A DNA stretch of 64,000 nt, from positions 7,209,501 through 7,273,500 of the forward strand of contig JAFEKX020000001.1 in the NCBI GenBank assembly GCA_016893485.2. Reading direction: 5' to 3'. Below the pieces are notes generated by a model. The model had not been told where the DNA came from. It saw only the letters and a program-made list of their open reading frames with translations, and made no database searches. The stretch is from Streptomyces sp. P3. Lineage in GTDB: Bacteria; Actinomycetota; Actinomycetes; Streptomycetales; Streptomycetaceae. Below, one piece after another: positions 19,447 to 29,380 of this stretch (position 1 is the first letter of the stretch; each line of letters starts with the position of its first letter). The position numbers and the translations under genes are program-made.

Positions 19447-19905
19447 ACGGCCGCCGCCCGCGCGGTCTTCAGTGCCGCCGCCAGCCGCTCCGGCTCGCGG
19501 GTCGACAGGTACAGGTACGGCGTCGGGTCGTCCGGGTCGGTGACCTCGACGCGCAGTGCCCTCGGGATGTACGAGCGCAGCAGCAGGAAGGCGCGGGTGT
19601 CGGCCTTGTAGGTCCGCCAGGCGCGGGCCTCCTCCGGCTCCAGGATCTCCGCCTCGCCCAGGGCCGTCACCGGGATCTTCGCCTCGCCGGCGATCAGCTG
19701 GTCGCCCACGATCCGGATGCGGAGCGAGCCGTAGGAGCTGGCCATCACGGAGGCTGCGGCGGTGCCGCCGACCAGGCCGCCGAGCAGCGGCAGGGTGCCG
19801 AAGGGCAGCAGGATCAGGGCGAAGGAGACGCCCACCAGGAACGAGATGAACCACCACGAACGGGGGCGGTGAGGCGCTCGTCGTAGGGGAGGCGGAAAGC
19901 TGCAT
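19443..19905 (-). CDS. DUF3093 family membrane protein
   Basis: About 154 residues after bridging two missing C bases close to the start (around 19835-19880). The corrected N-terminus reads MQLSASPYDERLTAPRSWW, the usual beginning of this family. Two adjacent membrane helices follow (FISFLVGVSFALILLPFG and LLGGLVGGTAAASVMASSYG). A soluble domain then contains IRIVGDQLIAGEAKIPV and DDPTPYLYLSTREPERLAAA. It probably sits in the cytoplasmic membrane with a PH-like cytoplasmic domain. The role is unknown. Orthologues are syntenic with dut and DUF4193 in Actinobacteria. Confidence 0.85.
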
Positions 19906-19949
19906 GGAACCAAGCTTGGCACGGTGTCGGGAACCCGCCGACGCGCGGG

Positions 19950-19963
19950 TAAGGTCTGCGGCT
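19950..19963 (+). promoter_or_regulatory. Leaderless-type -10 box for the thioesterase gene
   Basis: TAAGGT at 19950-19955 lies 8 nt before the GTG at 19964. This supports GTG 19964 as a leaderless start. Confidence 0.4.
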
Positions 19964-20546
19964 GTGAGTGGTACTTCTCCAGCTCTTAAGCCCCCGCCCG
20001 ACGCCGTGAAACCGGTGCGGCACCCTGGCGCGCCCGCGCCGGGAGAGCTGCTCGGTGCGCACTACGAACAGTGTTTCGGGTGTGGCGGCGACCAGCCGCA
20101 CGGGCTGCACCTGGCGGCGCGGGCCGGTGAGGGCGTGACCATCACCGCCGAGTTCACCGTGCGGGCCGCCCACCAGGGCCCCGGGCCTCGCGCACGGCGG
20201 GGTGCTCGCCAGCGCGCTGGACGAGACCCTCGGCTCGCTGAACTGGCTGCTGCGGACGATCGCCGTGACCGGCCGCCTGGAGACCGACTTCGTCCGGCCG
20301 GTGCCCGTGGACACCGTGCTGTACCTGGAGGCCGAGGTGACGGCCGTGGCCGGCCGGAAGATCTACTCGACCGCCACCGGACGCATCGGCGGCCCCGAGG
20401 GACCCGTCGCGGTGCGCGCCGACGCCCTCTTCATCGAGGTGAAGGTCGACCACTTCATCGACAACGGCCGCCCGCAGGAGATCCGGGCCGCCATGGACGA
20501 CCCGGACCAGGTCCGGCGTACCCGTGCCTTCGAGGTGAACCCGTGA
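19964..20546 (+). CDS. PaaI-type hotdog-fold thioesterase
   Basis: About 194 residues. After a proline-rich leader comes HYEQCFGCGGDQPHGLHL, then LAHGGVLASALDETLGSLNW, which holds the catalytic H-G-G and the following Asp/Glu helix. LETDFVRPVPVDTVLYLEAE completes the hotdog fold. Such enzymes hydrolyse acyl-CoA thioesters; the acyl group is unknown. One break near 20177 lies just before the active-site helix. Its TGA overlaps the GTG of dut by four bases (GTGA), so translation is coupled. Confidence 0.85.
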
Positions 20547-21065
20547 GCCGTGAACCCCGTCCGGAGCTCGGCGTGCTGATCCGCCGCGTCGACCCCGACG
20601 TACCGCTTCCGTCGTACGAGCACCCCGGGGACGCCGGGGCCGATCTGCGGACCACCGAGGGGCGGGAACTGAAGCCGGGGAACGGGCCGTGCTGCCCACG
20701 GGGGTGTCTATCGCGCTCCCCGAGGGGTACGCGGCCTTCGTGCACCCTCGTTCTGGGCTCGCCGCCCGCTGTGGTGTCGCCCTCGTGAATGCCCCGGGGA
20801 CGGTTGATGCCGGGTACCGTGGGGAGATCAAGGTGATCGTGGTGAATCTCGACCCGTACGAGTCGGTACGGTTCGAGCGCTTCGACCGGATCGCCCAGCT
20901 GGTCGTCCAGCAGGTCGAGAGGGTCCGCTTCCAGGAGGTCGCGGAGCTTCCCGATTCGGCGCGGGCCGAGGGGGCTTCGGGTCCACCGGCGGTCATGCCG
21001 CCGTGGGCGGCACCACGGGTGGGAATCGATACGCTTCGGTCGTATCCGACCGGGAAGGACAGTGA
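20543..21065 (+). CDS. dut: dUTP diphosphatase (dUTPase)
   Basis: Hydrolyses dUTP to dUMP, keeping uracil out of DNA and supplying dTMP synthesis. The five trimeric dUTPase motifs are present: HPGDAGADLRT (1), PRSGLA (2), GTVDAGYRGEIKV (3), RFDRIAQLV (4) and the glycine-rich C-terminal FGSTGG (5). Motif 5 appears only after a missing G near 20970 is restored. A second break near 20685 was bridged. Length is about 174 residues. The TGA at 21063-21065 is one base before the GTG of the DUF3710 gene, so the thioesterase, dut and DUF3710 genes form a tight operon. Confidence 0.93.
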
Positions 21066-21066
21066 C

Positions 21067-21823
21067 GTGTTCGGACGTCGCAAGAAGGGCACTGCCGCCG
21101 AGGACGCGGCGAGCGAGGCCGAGCAGGTCGTCGACCACGTCGACACTGAGGGCGGACGGATCGGTCGAGCGCGTGAAGCTCGAGCCGGAGCCCCGCCCCG
21201 ACGGACCCTGGGACGACTCGGAGATCGGCGACCCCGCCGAGGGCCGGGTGGACCTGGGCGGTCTGTTCGTGCCGGGAGTCGACGGCATGGAGCTGCGGGT
21301 GGAGGTCGCTGGTGACGCGATCGTCGCCGCCACCGTGGTCCTCAAGGACAGTGCCATCCAGTTGCAGGCCTTCGCCGCTCCCAAGCGCGAGGGCATCTGG
21401 GGTGAGGTCCGCGAGGAGATCGCCAGCGGCATCACCCAGCAGGGTGGCATCGTCGACGAGGTCGAGGGACCGCTGGGCTGGGAGCTGCGCGCGCAGGTCC
21501 CAGTGCAGCTGCCGGACGGCACGGGCGGTTTCCAGGTGGTGCGGTTCGTCGGTGTGGACGGTTCGCGCTGGTTCCTGCGCGGGGTGATCTCCGGGCAGGG
21601 CGCGGTGCAGCCGCAGGCGGCCGGTCTGCTGGAGCAGATCTTCCGGGACACGGTCGTCGTGCGCGGCGAGGGCCCGATGGCGCCCCGCGACCCGATCGTC
21701 CTGAAGCTGCCGAACGACGCGCAGATGGTTCCCGAGGGCGTCCAGCAGGAGGAGGCGGGTTCCCGCTTCTCCGGCGGCATGGGCCAGCTGCAGCGCGGAC
21801 CGGAGATCACCGAGGTCCGCTAG
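21067..21823 (+). CDS. DUF3710 family protein
   Basis: About 252 residues. It starts VFGRRKKGTAAEDAA, has an acidic linker, then the conserved domain (GRVDLGGLFVPGVDGMELRV, LQAFAAPKREGIWGEVREEI, RFVGVDGSRWFLRGVISG, DPIVLKLPNDAQM). It ends SGGMGQLQRGPEITEVR. No enzyme motif is visible; it is a soluble actinobacterial core protein that lies next to dut in M. tuberculosis as well. One break near 21156 was bridged. GTG 21067 is the natural start, since it directly follows the dut stop. Confidence 0.9.
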
Positions 21824-21870
21824 CGGGAACAGCCGTACGGGAATCAGACGTACGGAACAGTCGTAGCCGA

Positions 21871-21902
21871 AAGGGCCGTACCCCTCCCCGGGTGCGGCCC
21901 TT
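21871..21902 (+). terminator. Intrinsic terminator of the dut operon
   Basis: AAGGGCCG at 21871-21878 pairs with CGGCCCTT at 21895-21902. It lies 48 bp after the DUF3710 stop. Confidence 0.75.
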
Positions 21903-22006
21903 CGTCGCGCGCACTCTTGACGGCGCATTGGTCCGTACCTATGGTCTCGGCTCAACGCCCACGTTCATCAGGGTGCTCTTTGTTCACATACAAGAACGGA
22001 GTCACC

Positions 22007-23180
22007 GTGCGCCGCGCTGCCCTGCTCTCCGTCGTCACCGCGCTGGTCCTGGGCTTCTTCGCCCAGCCCGGCACCACAGCCCAGGCCGCCCCCGCCACCT
22101 TCGTCCACCCCGGAGTCGACGTCTCCAGGAGCCAGCTGGACTTCGCCCGCACCGAGGTCCTCGCCGGCGCCCAGCCCTGGAAGGGTGCCTACGACCAGAT
22201 GATGGCCAGCTCCTACGCGAGTCTGAGCCGCACCCCGAAGCCCCGAGCCGTCGTCGAGTGCGGCTCGTACTCCAACCCCAACTACGGCTGCACCGACGAG
22301 CGCGAGGACGCGATCGCGGCCTACACCGACGCGCTCGCCTGGTACATCACCAAGGACGCGCGCTACGCCCAGAAGGCCATCGAGATCATGGACGCCTGGT
22401 CGGCCACGATCACCAGCCACACCAACAGCAACGCGCCCCTGCAGACCGGCTGGGCCGGTGCCTCCTGGCCCAAGGCCGCCGAGATCATCAAGTACACGTA
22501 CACCGGGACATGGACCAACTCGGCCCGCTTCTCGACCATGCTGCGGAACGTGTACCTCCCGGAGATCATCAACGGCTCCAATTCCAACGGGAACTGGGAA
22601 CTGACGATGATGGACGCCGCGATCGGCATCTCCGTCTTCCTGGAGGACAGGACGTCGTACGACAAGGCCATGGCGCTCTTCCGGACGCGGACGGCCGCGT
22701 ACATCTACCTCGCCTCGGACGGTTCCGTGCCGAAGACCGTGCCGAGCCAGAACCTCAACACCACGGCGAAGATCGTCAGTTACTGGCAGGGACAGTCGAC
22801 CTTCGTCACCGGGCTCACCCAGGAGACGTGCCGCGACTTCACGCACACCGGGTACGGCCTCTCGTCGATCTCGCACGTCGCCGAGACCAGCCGCATCCAG
22901 GGCACCGATCTCTACGGCACGGACGTGGGGAGCGTCTGCGCCAGGCGCTCGGGTTCCAGGCCAAGTACCAGCTGGGGCCGCCGTCCCGAGCTGGCTGTGC
23001 GGCGGGTCGCTGACCCTCGGGCTCGGGCCGGTCACCGAGGTCGGGTACAACGCGCTGCACAACCGCCTGGGCATCGCGATGACCAACACCCAGACCCTCA
23101 CCCAGAACAACCGCCCGGCCGGCACGAACAACCTCTTCGTGGCCTGGGAGACCCTCACGCACGGCGACAACCCCAACTGA
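22007..23180 (+). CDS. Secreted alginate-lyase-like polysaccharide lyase
   Basis: About 391 residues. The signal peptide is clear: RRAALLSVVTALVLGFFAQP, with cleavage after AQA (near residue 27). The mature protein resembles the alginate lyase family (PF05426): NSNAPLQTGWAG, NGSNSNGNWELTMMDAAIG and TCRDFTHTGYGLSSISHVAE followed by RIQGTDLYG. The last is equivalent to the RD-x-x-H segment of AlgL-type enzymes. It should act outside the cell on a uronic-acid polysaccharide; the exact polymer is unknown. One break near 22930 was bridged. Its place between dut and kdpD is unusual and suggests insertion into the core block. Strong terminators flank it on both sides. Confidence 0.8.
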
Positions 23181-23195
23181 ACAGCGCCCGACCCC

Positions 23196-23235
23196 GATGC
23201 CCGTACGGTGCCGACCGCGGTGCCGTACGGGCATC
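23196..23235 (+). terminator. Intrinsic terminator after the alginate-lyase-like gene
   Basis: A 13-bp perfect stem, GATGCCCGTACGG at 23196-23208 with CCGTACGGGCATC at 23223-23235. It isolates the gene from kdpD. Confidence 0.85.
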
Positions 23236-23342
23236 AGGGATGCGTCAGGACGTCCCCGGCACGCACTCCACCCCATTTGTCGGACTTATTGGCCGTACAG
23301 TCGACGCTGCGTACACAGCGGTGACGGGAAGACAATGGGGCC

Positions 23343-25932
23343 ATGGGACGCGGCAAGCTTCGGATCTACCTCGGTGCGGCACCCGGCGTGGGCAAGACCT
23401 ACGCGATGCTGTCCGAGGCCCACCGCAGGGTGGAGCGGGGCACCGACTGCGTGGTCGCCTTCGTGGAGCACCACGGGAGGGCCCGTACCGAGGTGATGCT
23501 CCACGGCCTGGAGCAGGTCCCGCGCGCGGAGCCCGCCTACCGCGGGAGCGTCTTCACCGAGATGGACGTCGACGCGGTGCTGCGCCGGGCCCCCGCCGTC
23601 GCCCTGGTGGACGAACTCGCCCACACCAACATCCCCGGCTCCCGCAACACCAAGCGCTGGCAGGACATCGAGGAACTGCTCGCCGCCGGCATCGACGTCG
23701 TCTCCACCGTCAACATCCAGCACCTGGAGTCCCTCGGTGACGTCGTCGAGTCGATCACCGGGGTGCGGCAGCAGGAGACCGTCCCGGACGAGGTCGTCCG
23801 CCGGGCCGACCAGATCGAGCTCGTCGACATGTCGCCGCAGGCGCTCCGCCGCCGCATGGCGCACGGCAACATCTACAAGCCCGACAAGGTCGACGCGGCC
23901 CTCTCGAACTACTTCCGGCCCGGAAACCTCACCGCCCTGCGGGAGTTGGCGCTCCTGTGGGTGGCCGACCGGGTCGACGAGTACCTCCAGGAGTACCGCA
24001 GCGAGCACGAGGTCTCGGCGATCTGGGGTTCGCGCGAGCGGATCGTCGTAGGACTGACCGGCGGCCCCGAAGGGCGGACGCTGATACGGCGGGCCGCGCG
24101 GCTCGCCGAGAAGGGGGCCGGCGGCGAGGTGCTGGCCGTCTACATCTCCCGCAGCGACGGCCTGACCTCCGCATCCCCGAAGGAACTCGCCCTCCAGCGC
24201 ACCCTCGCCGAGGACCTCGGCGGCACCTTCCACCACGTCGTCGGCGACGACATCCCGGCCGCGCTGCTCGACTTCGCGCGCGGGGTCAACGCCACACAGA
24301 TCGTCCTCGGCTCCTCGCGCCGCAAGACCTGGCAGTACGTCTTCGGGCCGGGGGTGGGCACCACGGTCGCCCGCGAGTCCGGGCCCGACCTGGACGTCCA
24401 CATCGTCACCCACGAAGAGGTCGCCAAGGGGCGCGGACTGCCCGTGTCCCGGGGCGCGCGGCTCGGGCGGAGCCGGATCGTCTCCGGGTGGCTGGTCGGC
24501 GTGGTGGGCCCGGTGGGGCTCGCGTTCCTGCTGAACGCGGTCCACCTCGGGCTCGCCAACGACATGCTGCTGTTCCTGTCGCTGACGGTGGCGGCGGCGC
24601 TGCTCGGCGGGCTGGCTCCCGCGCTGGTGTCGGCGGCCGTCGGATCGTTCCTGCTGAACTACTACTACACGCCCCCGCTGCACCGGCTGACGATCGCCGA
24701 CCCCAAGAACATCGTCGCCATCGCGATCTTCGTCGGGGTCGCCGTGTCCGTGGCCTCCGTGGTCGACCTCGCCGCGAGACGCACCCAGCAGGCCGCCAGA
24801 CTGCGCGCCGAGTCAGAGATCCTGTCCTTCCTCGCGGGCAGCGTGCTGCGCGGCGAGACCAGCCTCGAAGCACTCCTGGAACGGGTCCGGGAGACCTTCG
24901 GCATGGAGTCCGTCGCCCTGCTGGAGCGCAAGAGCGACGTGGAGCCCTGGACCTGCGCCGGCCGGGTCGGCGCGGGGGCGCCGCTGGAGCGGCCCGAGGA
25001 CGGCGATGTGGACATGCCGGTCGGCGACCACATGGCCCTCGCGCTGACCGGCCGCGTCCTGCCCGCCTCCGACCGCCGGGTCCTCGCCGCCTTCGCCGCC
25101 CAGGCGGCCGTCGTCCTCGACCGCAGGCGCCTGCGCGAGGAGGCCGACCAGGCCCGCGCGCTCGCCGAGGGCAACCGCATCCGTACGGCCCTCCTGGCGG
25201 CCGTGAGCCACGATCTGCGGACCCCGTTGGCCGGCATCAAGGCGGCCGTCTCCTCCCTGCGTTCCGACGACGTGGCGTGGTCCGATGAGGACCAGGCCGA
25301 GCTGCTGGAGGGCATCGAGGACGGCGCCGACCGGCTCGACCACCTCGTGGGCAACCTGCTCGACATGTCCCGCCTCCAGACCGGCACGGTCACGCCGATC
25401 ATCCGCGAGATAGACCTCGACGAGGTGGTGCCGATGGCGCTGGGCGGGGTCCCCGAGGGCAGCGCCGAACTGGACATCCCGGAGACGCTGCCCATGGTCG
25501 CCGTCGACCCCGGCCTCCTGGAGCGGGCGGTGGCCAACCTGGTCGAGAACGCGGTCAAGTACAGCCCGCCCGGAGAAACCGTCCTGGTGTCCGCCAGCGC
25601 CATCGCCGACCGCGTGGAGGTGCGGGTGGTCGACCGGGGCCCGGGAGTCCCTGACGAGGCCAAGGACCGCATCTTCGAGCCCTTCCAGCGCCACGGCGAC
25701 GCCCCGCGCGGCGCGGGAGTCGGACTCGGGCTCGCCGTGGCGCGTGGCTTCACCGAGGCCATGAGCGGCACCCCTGAACGCCGAGGACACCCCCGGCGGC
25801 GGCCTCACCATGGTCCTCACCCTCCGCGCCGCGGCGGAGCCCTTCGAAGCCGCGCCGGCCGACAGCGCCGTAGAAGACACGCAAGAAACGCAAGACATGC
25901 GGGACGTGCAACCGGAAAGGCAGGCCTCATGA
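23343..25932 (+). CDS. kdpD: Osmosensitive potassium-channel sensor kinase KdpD
   Basis: About 863 residues. The N-terminal KdpD domain has Walker A GAAPGVGKTY (residues 11-20) and LVDELAHTN near 90-96. A Usp-like domain follows (RIVVGLTGGPEG, ATQIVLGSSRRKTW). Four membrane helices lie at about 380-480 (LNYYYTPPLHRLTIADP is the family landmark). Next come a GAF-like segment and the kinase core: AVSHDLRTPLAGIKA (phospho-His near 623), LVENAVKYSPP and GVGLGLAVARGF. One break near 25773 was bridged; without it the frame fuses falsely into kdpE. It senses K+ limitation and turgor, and phosphorylates KdpE. The kdpFABC pump genes are not adjacent. The stop overlaps the kdpE start (ATGA). Confidence 0.95.
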
Positions 25933-26613
25933 CCAGGGTCCTCGTGGTCGAGGATGAGCCGCAGATCGTGCGGGCCCTCGTGATCAACCTCAAGGCGCGG
26001 AAGTACGAGGTCGACGCGGCCGCAGACGGCAAGACCGCCCTCGACCTCGCCGCCTCCCGCCACCCGGACGTGGTCGTCCTCGACCTGGGGCTGCCCGACA
26101 TGGACGGCGTCGAGGTGATCCGGGGACTGCGCGGCTGGACCCGGGTGCCGATCCTCGTGCTGTCCGCGCGGCACTCCTCCGACGAGAAGGTTGAGGCCCT
26201 GGACGCGGGCGCCGACGACTACGTCACCAAGCCGTTCGGGATGGACGAGCTGCTGGCCCGGCTGCGGGCCGCCGTGCGCCGGGCCGAGCCCACCGGGGCC
26301 GGCGAGGACGACGTCCTGGTGGAGACCGAGGAGTTCACCGTCGACCTCGCCGCCAAGAAGGTGCACCGGGACGGGCGTGACGTACGGCTGACCCCCACGG
26401 AGTGGCATCTGCTGGAGGTGCTGGTGCGCAACACCGGGCGGCTGGTGAGCCAGAAGCAGCTGCTCCAGGAGGTGTGGGGGCCGTCGTACGGGACCGAGAC
26501 GAACTACCTCCCGCGTGTACATGGCGCAGCTGCGGCGGAAGCTGGAGACGGACCCCGCGCATCCCAGGCACTTCATCACGGAGCCCGGTATGGGCTACCG
26601 GTTCGAGCGCTGA
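25929..26613 (+). CDS. kdpE: Response regulator KdpE
   Basis: OmpR-family regulator of about 227 residues. Receiver: MTRVLVVEDEPQIVRAL, phospho-Asp-52 in DVVVLDLGLPDMDG and DYVTKPFGMDELLAR. DNA-binding winged helix: VRLTPTEWHLLEVLVRNTGR, QKQLLQEVWGPSYG and, after a one-C insertion near 26516, RVYMAQLRRKLE and EPGMGYRFER. It activates potassium-uptake genes. The ATG lies inside the kdpD stop. No KdpE binding site can be defined by eye. The nearby permease and Ceo genes are plausible additional targets, which is inference. Confidence 0.95.
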
Positions 26614-26646
26614 GGGCGTGGGTGCGTCGCTGTCGGTGGACCCCGG

Positions 26647-26658
26647 TACGCTTCAGAT
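26647..26658 (+). promoter_or_regulatory. Leaderless -10 box for the OB-fold gene
   Basis: TACGCT at 26647-26652 lies 6 nt before the ATG at 26659. This suggests an independent promoter downstream of kdpE. Confidence 0.5.
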
Positions 26659-27056
26659 ATGAGCGCTGTCCCTCGTTCCGAAAAGCCGGCCGGACGGTTC
26701 CGGCGCATGCTCGACCGGCTCTCCACCTCGCAGGAGGACCTGGAGTCGGAGGAGCTGCGTGAGGACGCCGAGACCGAGGGCTGTGTCCGGATCGGCGACT
26801 GCCACGACCGACAGATCGTGACGGTTACTGGTACCTTGCGCACGGTCACGCTGCGCCCCGGGCGGGAGTCCCGGCCCTGGAGGCCGAGTTGTTCGACGGC
26901 TCCGCCGCCCTGGACGTGGTGTGGCTCGGCAGGCGCTCCATCGTGGGGATAGAACCGGGGCGCAAGCTGATCGCGTCCGGCCGGATCTCGATGAGCAGAG
27001 GCCGCCGCGTGCTCTTCAACCCGAAATACGAACTGAAACCCCTCGGACGGGAGTAG
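26659..27056 (+). CDS. OB-fold nucleic-acid-binding-domain protein
   Basis: About 132 residues. The N-terminal helix RFRRMLDRLSTSQEDLESEE is followed by an OB-fold barrel (CVRIGDCHDRQIVTVTGTLR, ELFDGSAALDVVWLGRRSIV, GRKLIASGRISM). It ends VLFNPKYELKPLGRE. One break near 26865 was bridged. The role is unknown; it is syntenic with Rv2694c of M. tuberculosis in my recollection. It is followed after 3 nt by the DUF3159 gene, so the two are co-transcribed from the leaderless promoter. Confidence 0.85.
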
Positions 27057-27059
27057 CCG

Positions 27060-27842
27060 GTGACGTCGCTCGACAAGCCGACCGCGGACACCGTGGACGC
27101 CGAAGACAGCGAGCAGGATGTCCGGGCGGTGACCGAGGCGGCCCTCTTCGAGGCGTTCGGCGGACTGCGCGGCATGATCGAAACGGTCCTGCCCGGGCTG
27201 CTCTTCGTCAGCATCTTCACCGTCAGCAAGAACCTGCACTGGTCGGCGATCGCCGCCCTGGCCGTAGCGCTGGCACTGGTCGTGGTCCGGCTGGCCACCC
27301 GCGACACCGTGAAGCACGCCTTCAGCGGTGTCTTCGGCGTCGCCTTCGGTGTGGTCTTCGCGATGATGACGGGCAACGCGAAGAACTTCTACCTCCCCGG
27401 CATGCTCTACACGCTGGGCCTGGCGCTGGCGTACATCATCACCACCCTCGCGGGCGTCCCGCTGATCGGCCTCATCCTCGGCCCGGTCTTCAAGGAGAAC
27501 CTCTCCTGGCGGACCCGCAACCCCGGCCGCAAGAAGGCCTACGCGAAGGCCAGTTGGGCCTGGGGCCTGATCCTGCTCGCCAAGTGCGCGATCCTCTTCC
27601 CGCTCTACTGGTGGGCCAACACCGCCCAACTCGGCTGGGTCCTGGTCGCGTTGAAGATCCCGCCCTTCCTCCTCGCCGTCTGGCTCACCTGGGTCTTCCT
27701 CGCGAAGGCACCCGCGCCGATCGACGTGTTCGCGGAGATGGAGGCGGAGGAGCAGGCCGAGAAGGAGCGCAAGGCTGCCGCCGCAGAGGCCAACGGCGAG
27801 GGCCAGGACGCCACGCCGGGACGGCACCGGCGCGACGCGTAG
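27060..27842 (+). CDS. DUF3159 family multi-pass membrane protein
   Basis: 260 residues, intact. It starts VTSLDKPTADTVDAED, contains LFEAFGGLRGMIETVLPGLL, and has about six membrane helices. Loops include LHWSAIAALAVALALVVVRL, NAKNFYLPGMLYTLGLALAY and RNPGRKKAYAKASWAWGLIL. A Lys/Glu/Ala-rich cytoplasmic tail ends the protein. The family is widespread in Actinobacteria beside the ceoBC genes. That link suggests a role near potassium or membrane-potential control, but no activity is known. A GTG start is used. Confidence 0.88.
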   Translation: MTSLDKPTADTVDAEDSEQDVRAVTEAALFEAFGGLRGMIETVLPGLLFVSIFTVSKNLHWSAIAALAVALALVVVRLATRDTVKHAFSGVFGVAFGVVFAMMTGNAKNFYLPGMLYTLGLALAYIITTLAGVPLIGLILGPVFKENLSWRTRNPGRKKAYAKASWAWGLILLAKCAILFPLYWWANTAQLGWVLVALKIPPFLLAVWLTWVFLAKAPAPIDVFAEMEAEEQAEKERKAAAAEANGEGQDATPGRHRRDA

Positions 27843-27865
27843 CACCCGCCACCCCCAGCACTTCC

Positions 27866-27919
27866 GCTACGACGAGGAGGGGCGCCCGGAGATCTCCGGG
27901 CGCCCCTCCTCGTCGTAGC
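27866..27919. terminator. 54-bp perfect palindrome acting as a bidirectional terminator
   Basis: Positions 27866-27919 read identically on both strands: 27 bp, from GCTACGACGAGG on the left, pair without mismatch around a central GATC. The palindrome lies between the convergent DUF3159 and ceoC genes, 23 bp and 11 bp from their stops. Confidence 0.9.
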
Positions 27920-27930
27920 CGTACGACCGG

Positions 27931-28607
27931 TCAGCTCGGCGCGTCCTCCCGGCGCACCGACAGCAGGTCCTCCAGCTGCTCCTCGCGTGCCTGAGCCGCC
28001 ACGAACAGCAGCTCGTCGCCCGCCTCCAGCGAGTCCTCGCGGGACGGGGTCAGGACGCGGGTGCCGCGGATGATCGTGACCAGGGACGTGTCCTCCGGCC
28101 ATTCCACGTCGCCGACCTGGGTGCCCGCGAGCGCGGACTCCTCGGGGAGGGTCAGTTCGACGAGGTTGGCGTCGCCGTGGCTGAAGCGGAGCAGACGGAC
28201 GAGGTCGCCGACCGACACCGCCTCCTCGACCAGGGCCGACATCAGACGCGGGGTGGAGACGGCCACGTCGACGCCCCAGGACTCGTTGAAGAGCCACTCG
28301 TTCTTGGGGTTGTTGACGCGGGCGACGACACGCGGGACGCCGTACTCCGTCTTCGCGAGGAGGGACACGACGAGGTTGACCTTGTCGTCGCCCGTCGCGG
28401 CGATCACCACGTTGCAGCGCTGCAACGCGGCCTCGTCCAGGGACGTGATCTCGCAGGCGTCGGCCAGCAGCCACTCCGCCTGGGGACCCGCTCGACCGAG
28501 ATCGCGGTCGGGGCCTTGTCGATGAGAAGGATCTCGTGACCGTTCTCCAGGAGCTCTCCGGCGATCGAACGACCGACCGCGCCGGCTCCGGCAATGGCGA
28601 CCCTCAT
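27931..28607 (-). CDS. ceoC: TrkA-family potassium-uptake regulatory protein, Ceo type (second of pair)
   Basis: About 226 residues. The N-terminal RCK_N (Rossmann) domain begins MRVAIAGAGAVGRSIAGELL, with acidic LLIDKAP at the end of strand 2 for NAD(H) or nucleotide binding. Further landmarks are VVIAATGDDKVNLVVSLLA and VVARVNNPKNEWLF. The C-terminal RCK_C domain shows VELTLPEESALAGTQVGDVE and IIRGTRVLTPSREDSLEAGD. One break near 28490 was bridged. It gates a K+ transporter in response to nucleotides; the partner is not certain. The ATG overlaps the ceoB stop by one base, so the two are coupled. Confidence 0.9.
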
Positions 28608-29278
28608 CAGTGACCGCCCTCCTCTTCGGGACCCTTGGCGAACGCCGCCTCGACCTTGTCGACCTCGTCCGTACGCATCATCACGTGCACGAGGTCGCCC
28701 TCCTGCAACACGGTCTGCGAGGAGGGCAGCATCGCCTCGCCGAGCCGGGTGAGGAACGCCACGCGGACGCCCGTCTCCTCCTGCAGCCTGCTGATCCGCT
28801 GGCCGACCCACGCGGCCGAGGCGTGCACCTCGGCGAGCTGGACACCGCCGGTGGGGTCCCGCCACAGCGGCTCCGCGCCCGAGGGCAGCAGCCGGCGCAG
28901 CATCTGGTCGGCGGTCCAGCGGACCGTGGCCACGGTGGGGATGCCCAGGCGCTGGTAGACCTCGGCACGGCGGGGGTCGTAGATACGGGCCGCGACGTTC
29001 TCGACGCCGAACATCTCGCGGGCCACACGGGCGGAGATGATGTTCGAGTTGTCACCGCTGGAGACGGCCGCGAACGCGCCCGCCTCCTCGATGCCCGCTT
29101 CGCGCAGCGTGTCCTGGTCGAAGCCGACGCCGGTGACCCGGCGGCCGCCGAATCCCGGGCCCAGCCGACGGAAGGCGGTGGGGTCCTGGTCGATCACGGC
29201 GACCGTGTGCCCCTGTTGCTCCAGGGTCTGGGCGAGAGCGGAACCCACTCTGCCGCAGCCCATGATGACGATGTGCAC
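28607..29278 (-). CDS. ceoB: TrkA-family potassium-uptake regulatory protein, Ceo type (first of pair)
   Basis: 223 residues, intact. RCK_N domain: MHIVIMGCGRVGSALAQTLE, VAVIDQDPTAFRRL (acidic nucleotide-binding end), DTLREAGIEEAGAFAAVSSG and NIISARVAREMFGVENVAAR. The RCK_C part has RLQEETGVRVAFLTRLGEAM and VLQEGDLVHVMMRTDEVDK. It should pair with the downstream TrkA protein to regulate a potassium channel or permease at the membrane. The KimA-like permease lies divergently about 370 bp upstream, the same arrangement as Rv2690c-Rv2692. No TrkH/KtrB channel gene is in the window. Confidence 0.92.
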   Translation of the reverse strand: MHIVIMGCGRVGSALAQTLEQQGHTVAVIDQDPTAFRRLGPGFGGRRVTGVGFDQDTLREAGIEEAGAFAAVSSGDNSNIISARVAREMFGVENVAARIYDPRRAEVYQRLGIPTVATVRWTADQMLRRLLPSGAEPLWRDPTGGVQLAEVHASAAWVGQRISRLQEETGVRVAFLTRLGEAMLPSSQTVLQEGDLVHVMMRTDEVDKVEAAFAKGPEEEGGH

Positions 29279-29380
29279 GACCGTCCTTCCGGTGTCCTGA
29301 AATCAATGCTCAGCCCCATCAGGGTCTCAGACCGAGGCCCAAGCTACACACGCCCGGTCCCTCCACGGCACCCCTGTGCG

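Noticed and set aside
23343..26762. Single open frame apparently fusing KdpD to KdpE (1139 codons)
   Set aside because: The KdpD C-terminus is lost at a frame break near 25773, and the frame re-enters kdpE by chance. In the correct frame KdpD ends with TGA overlapping the kdpE ATG (ATGA), the normal arrangement.
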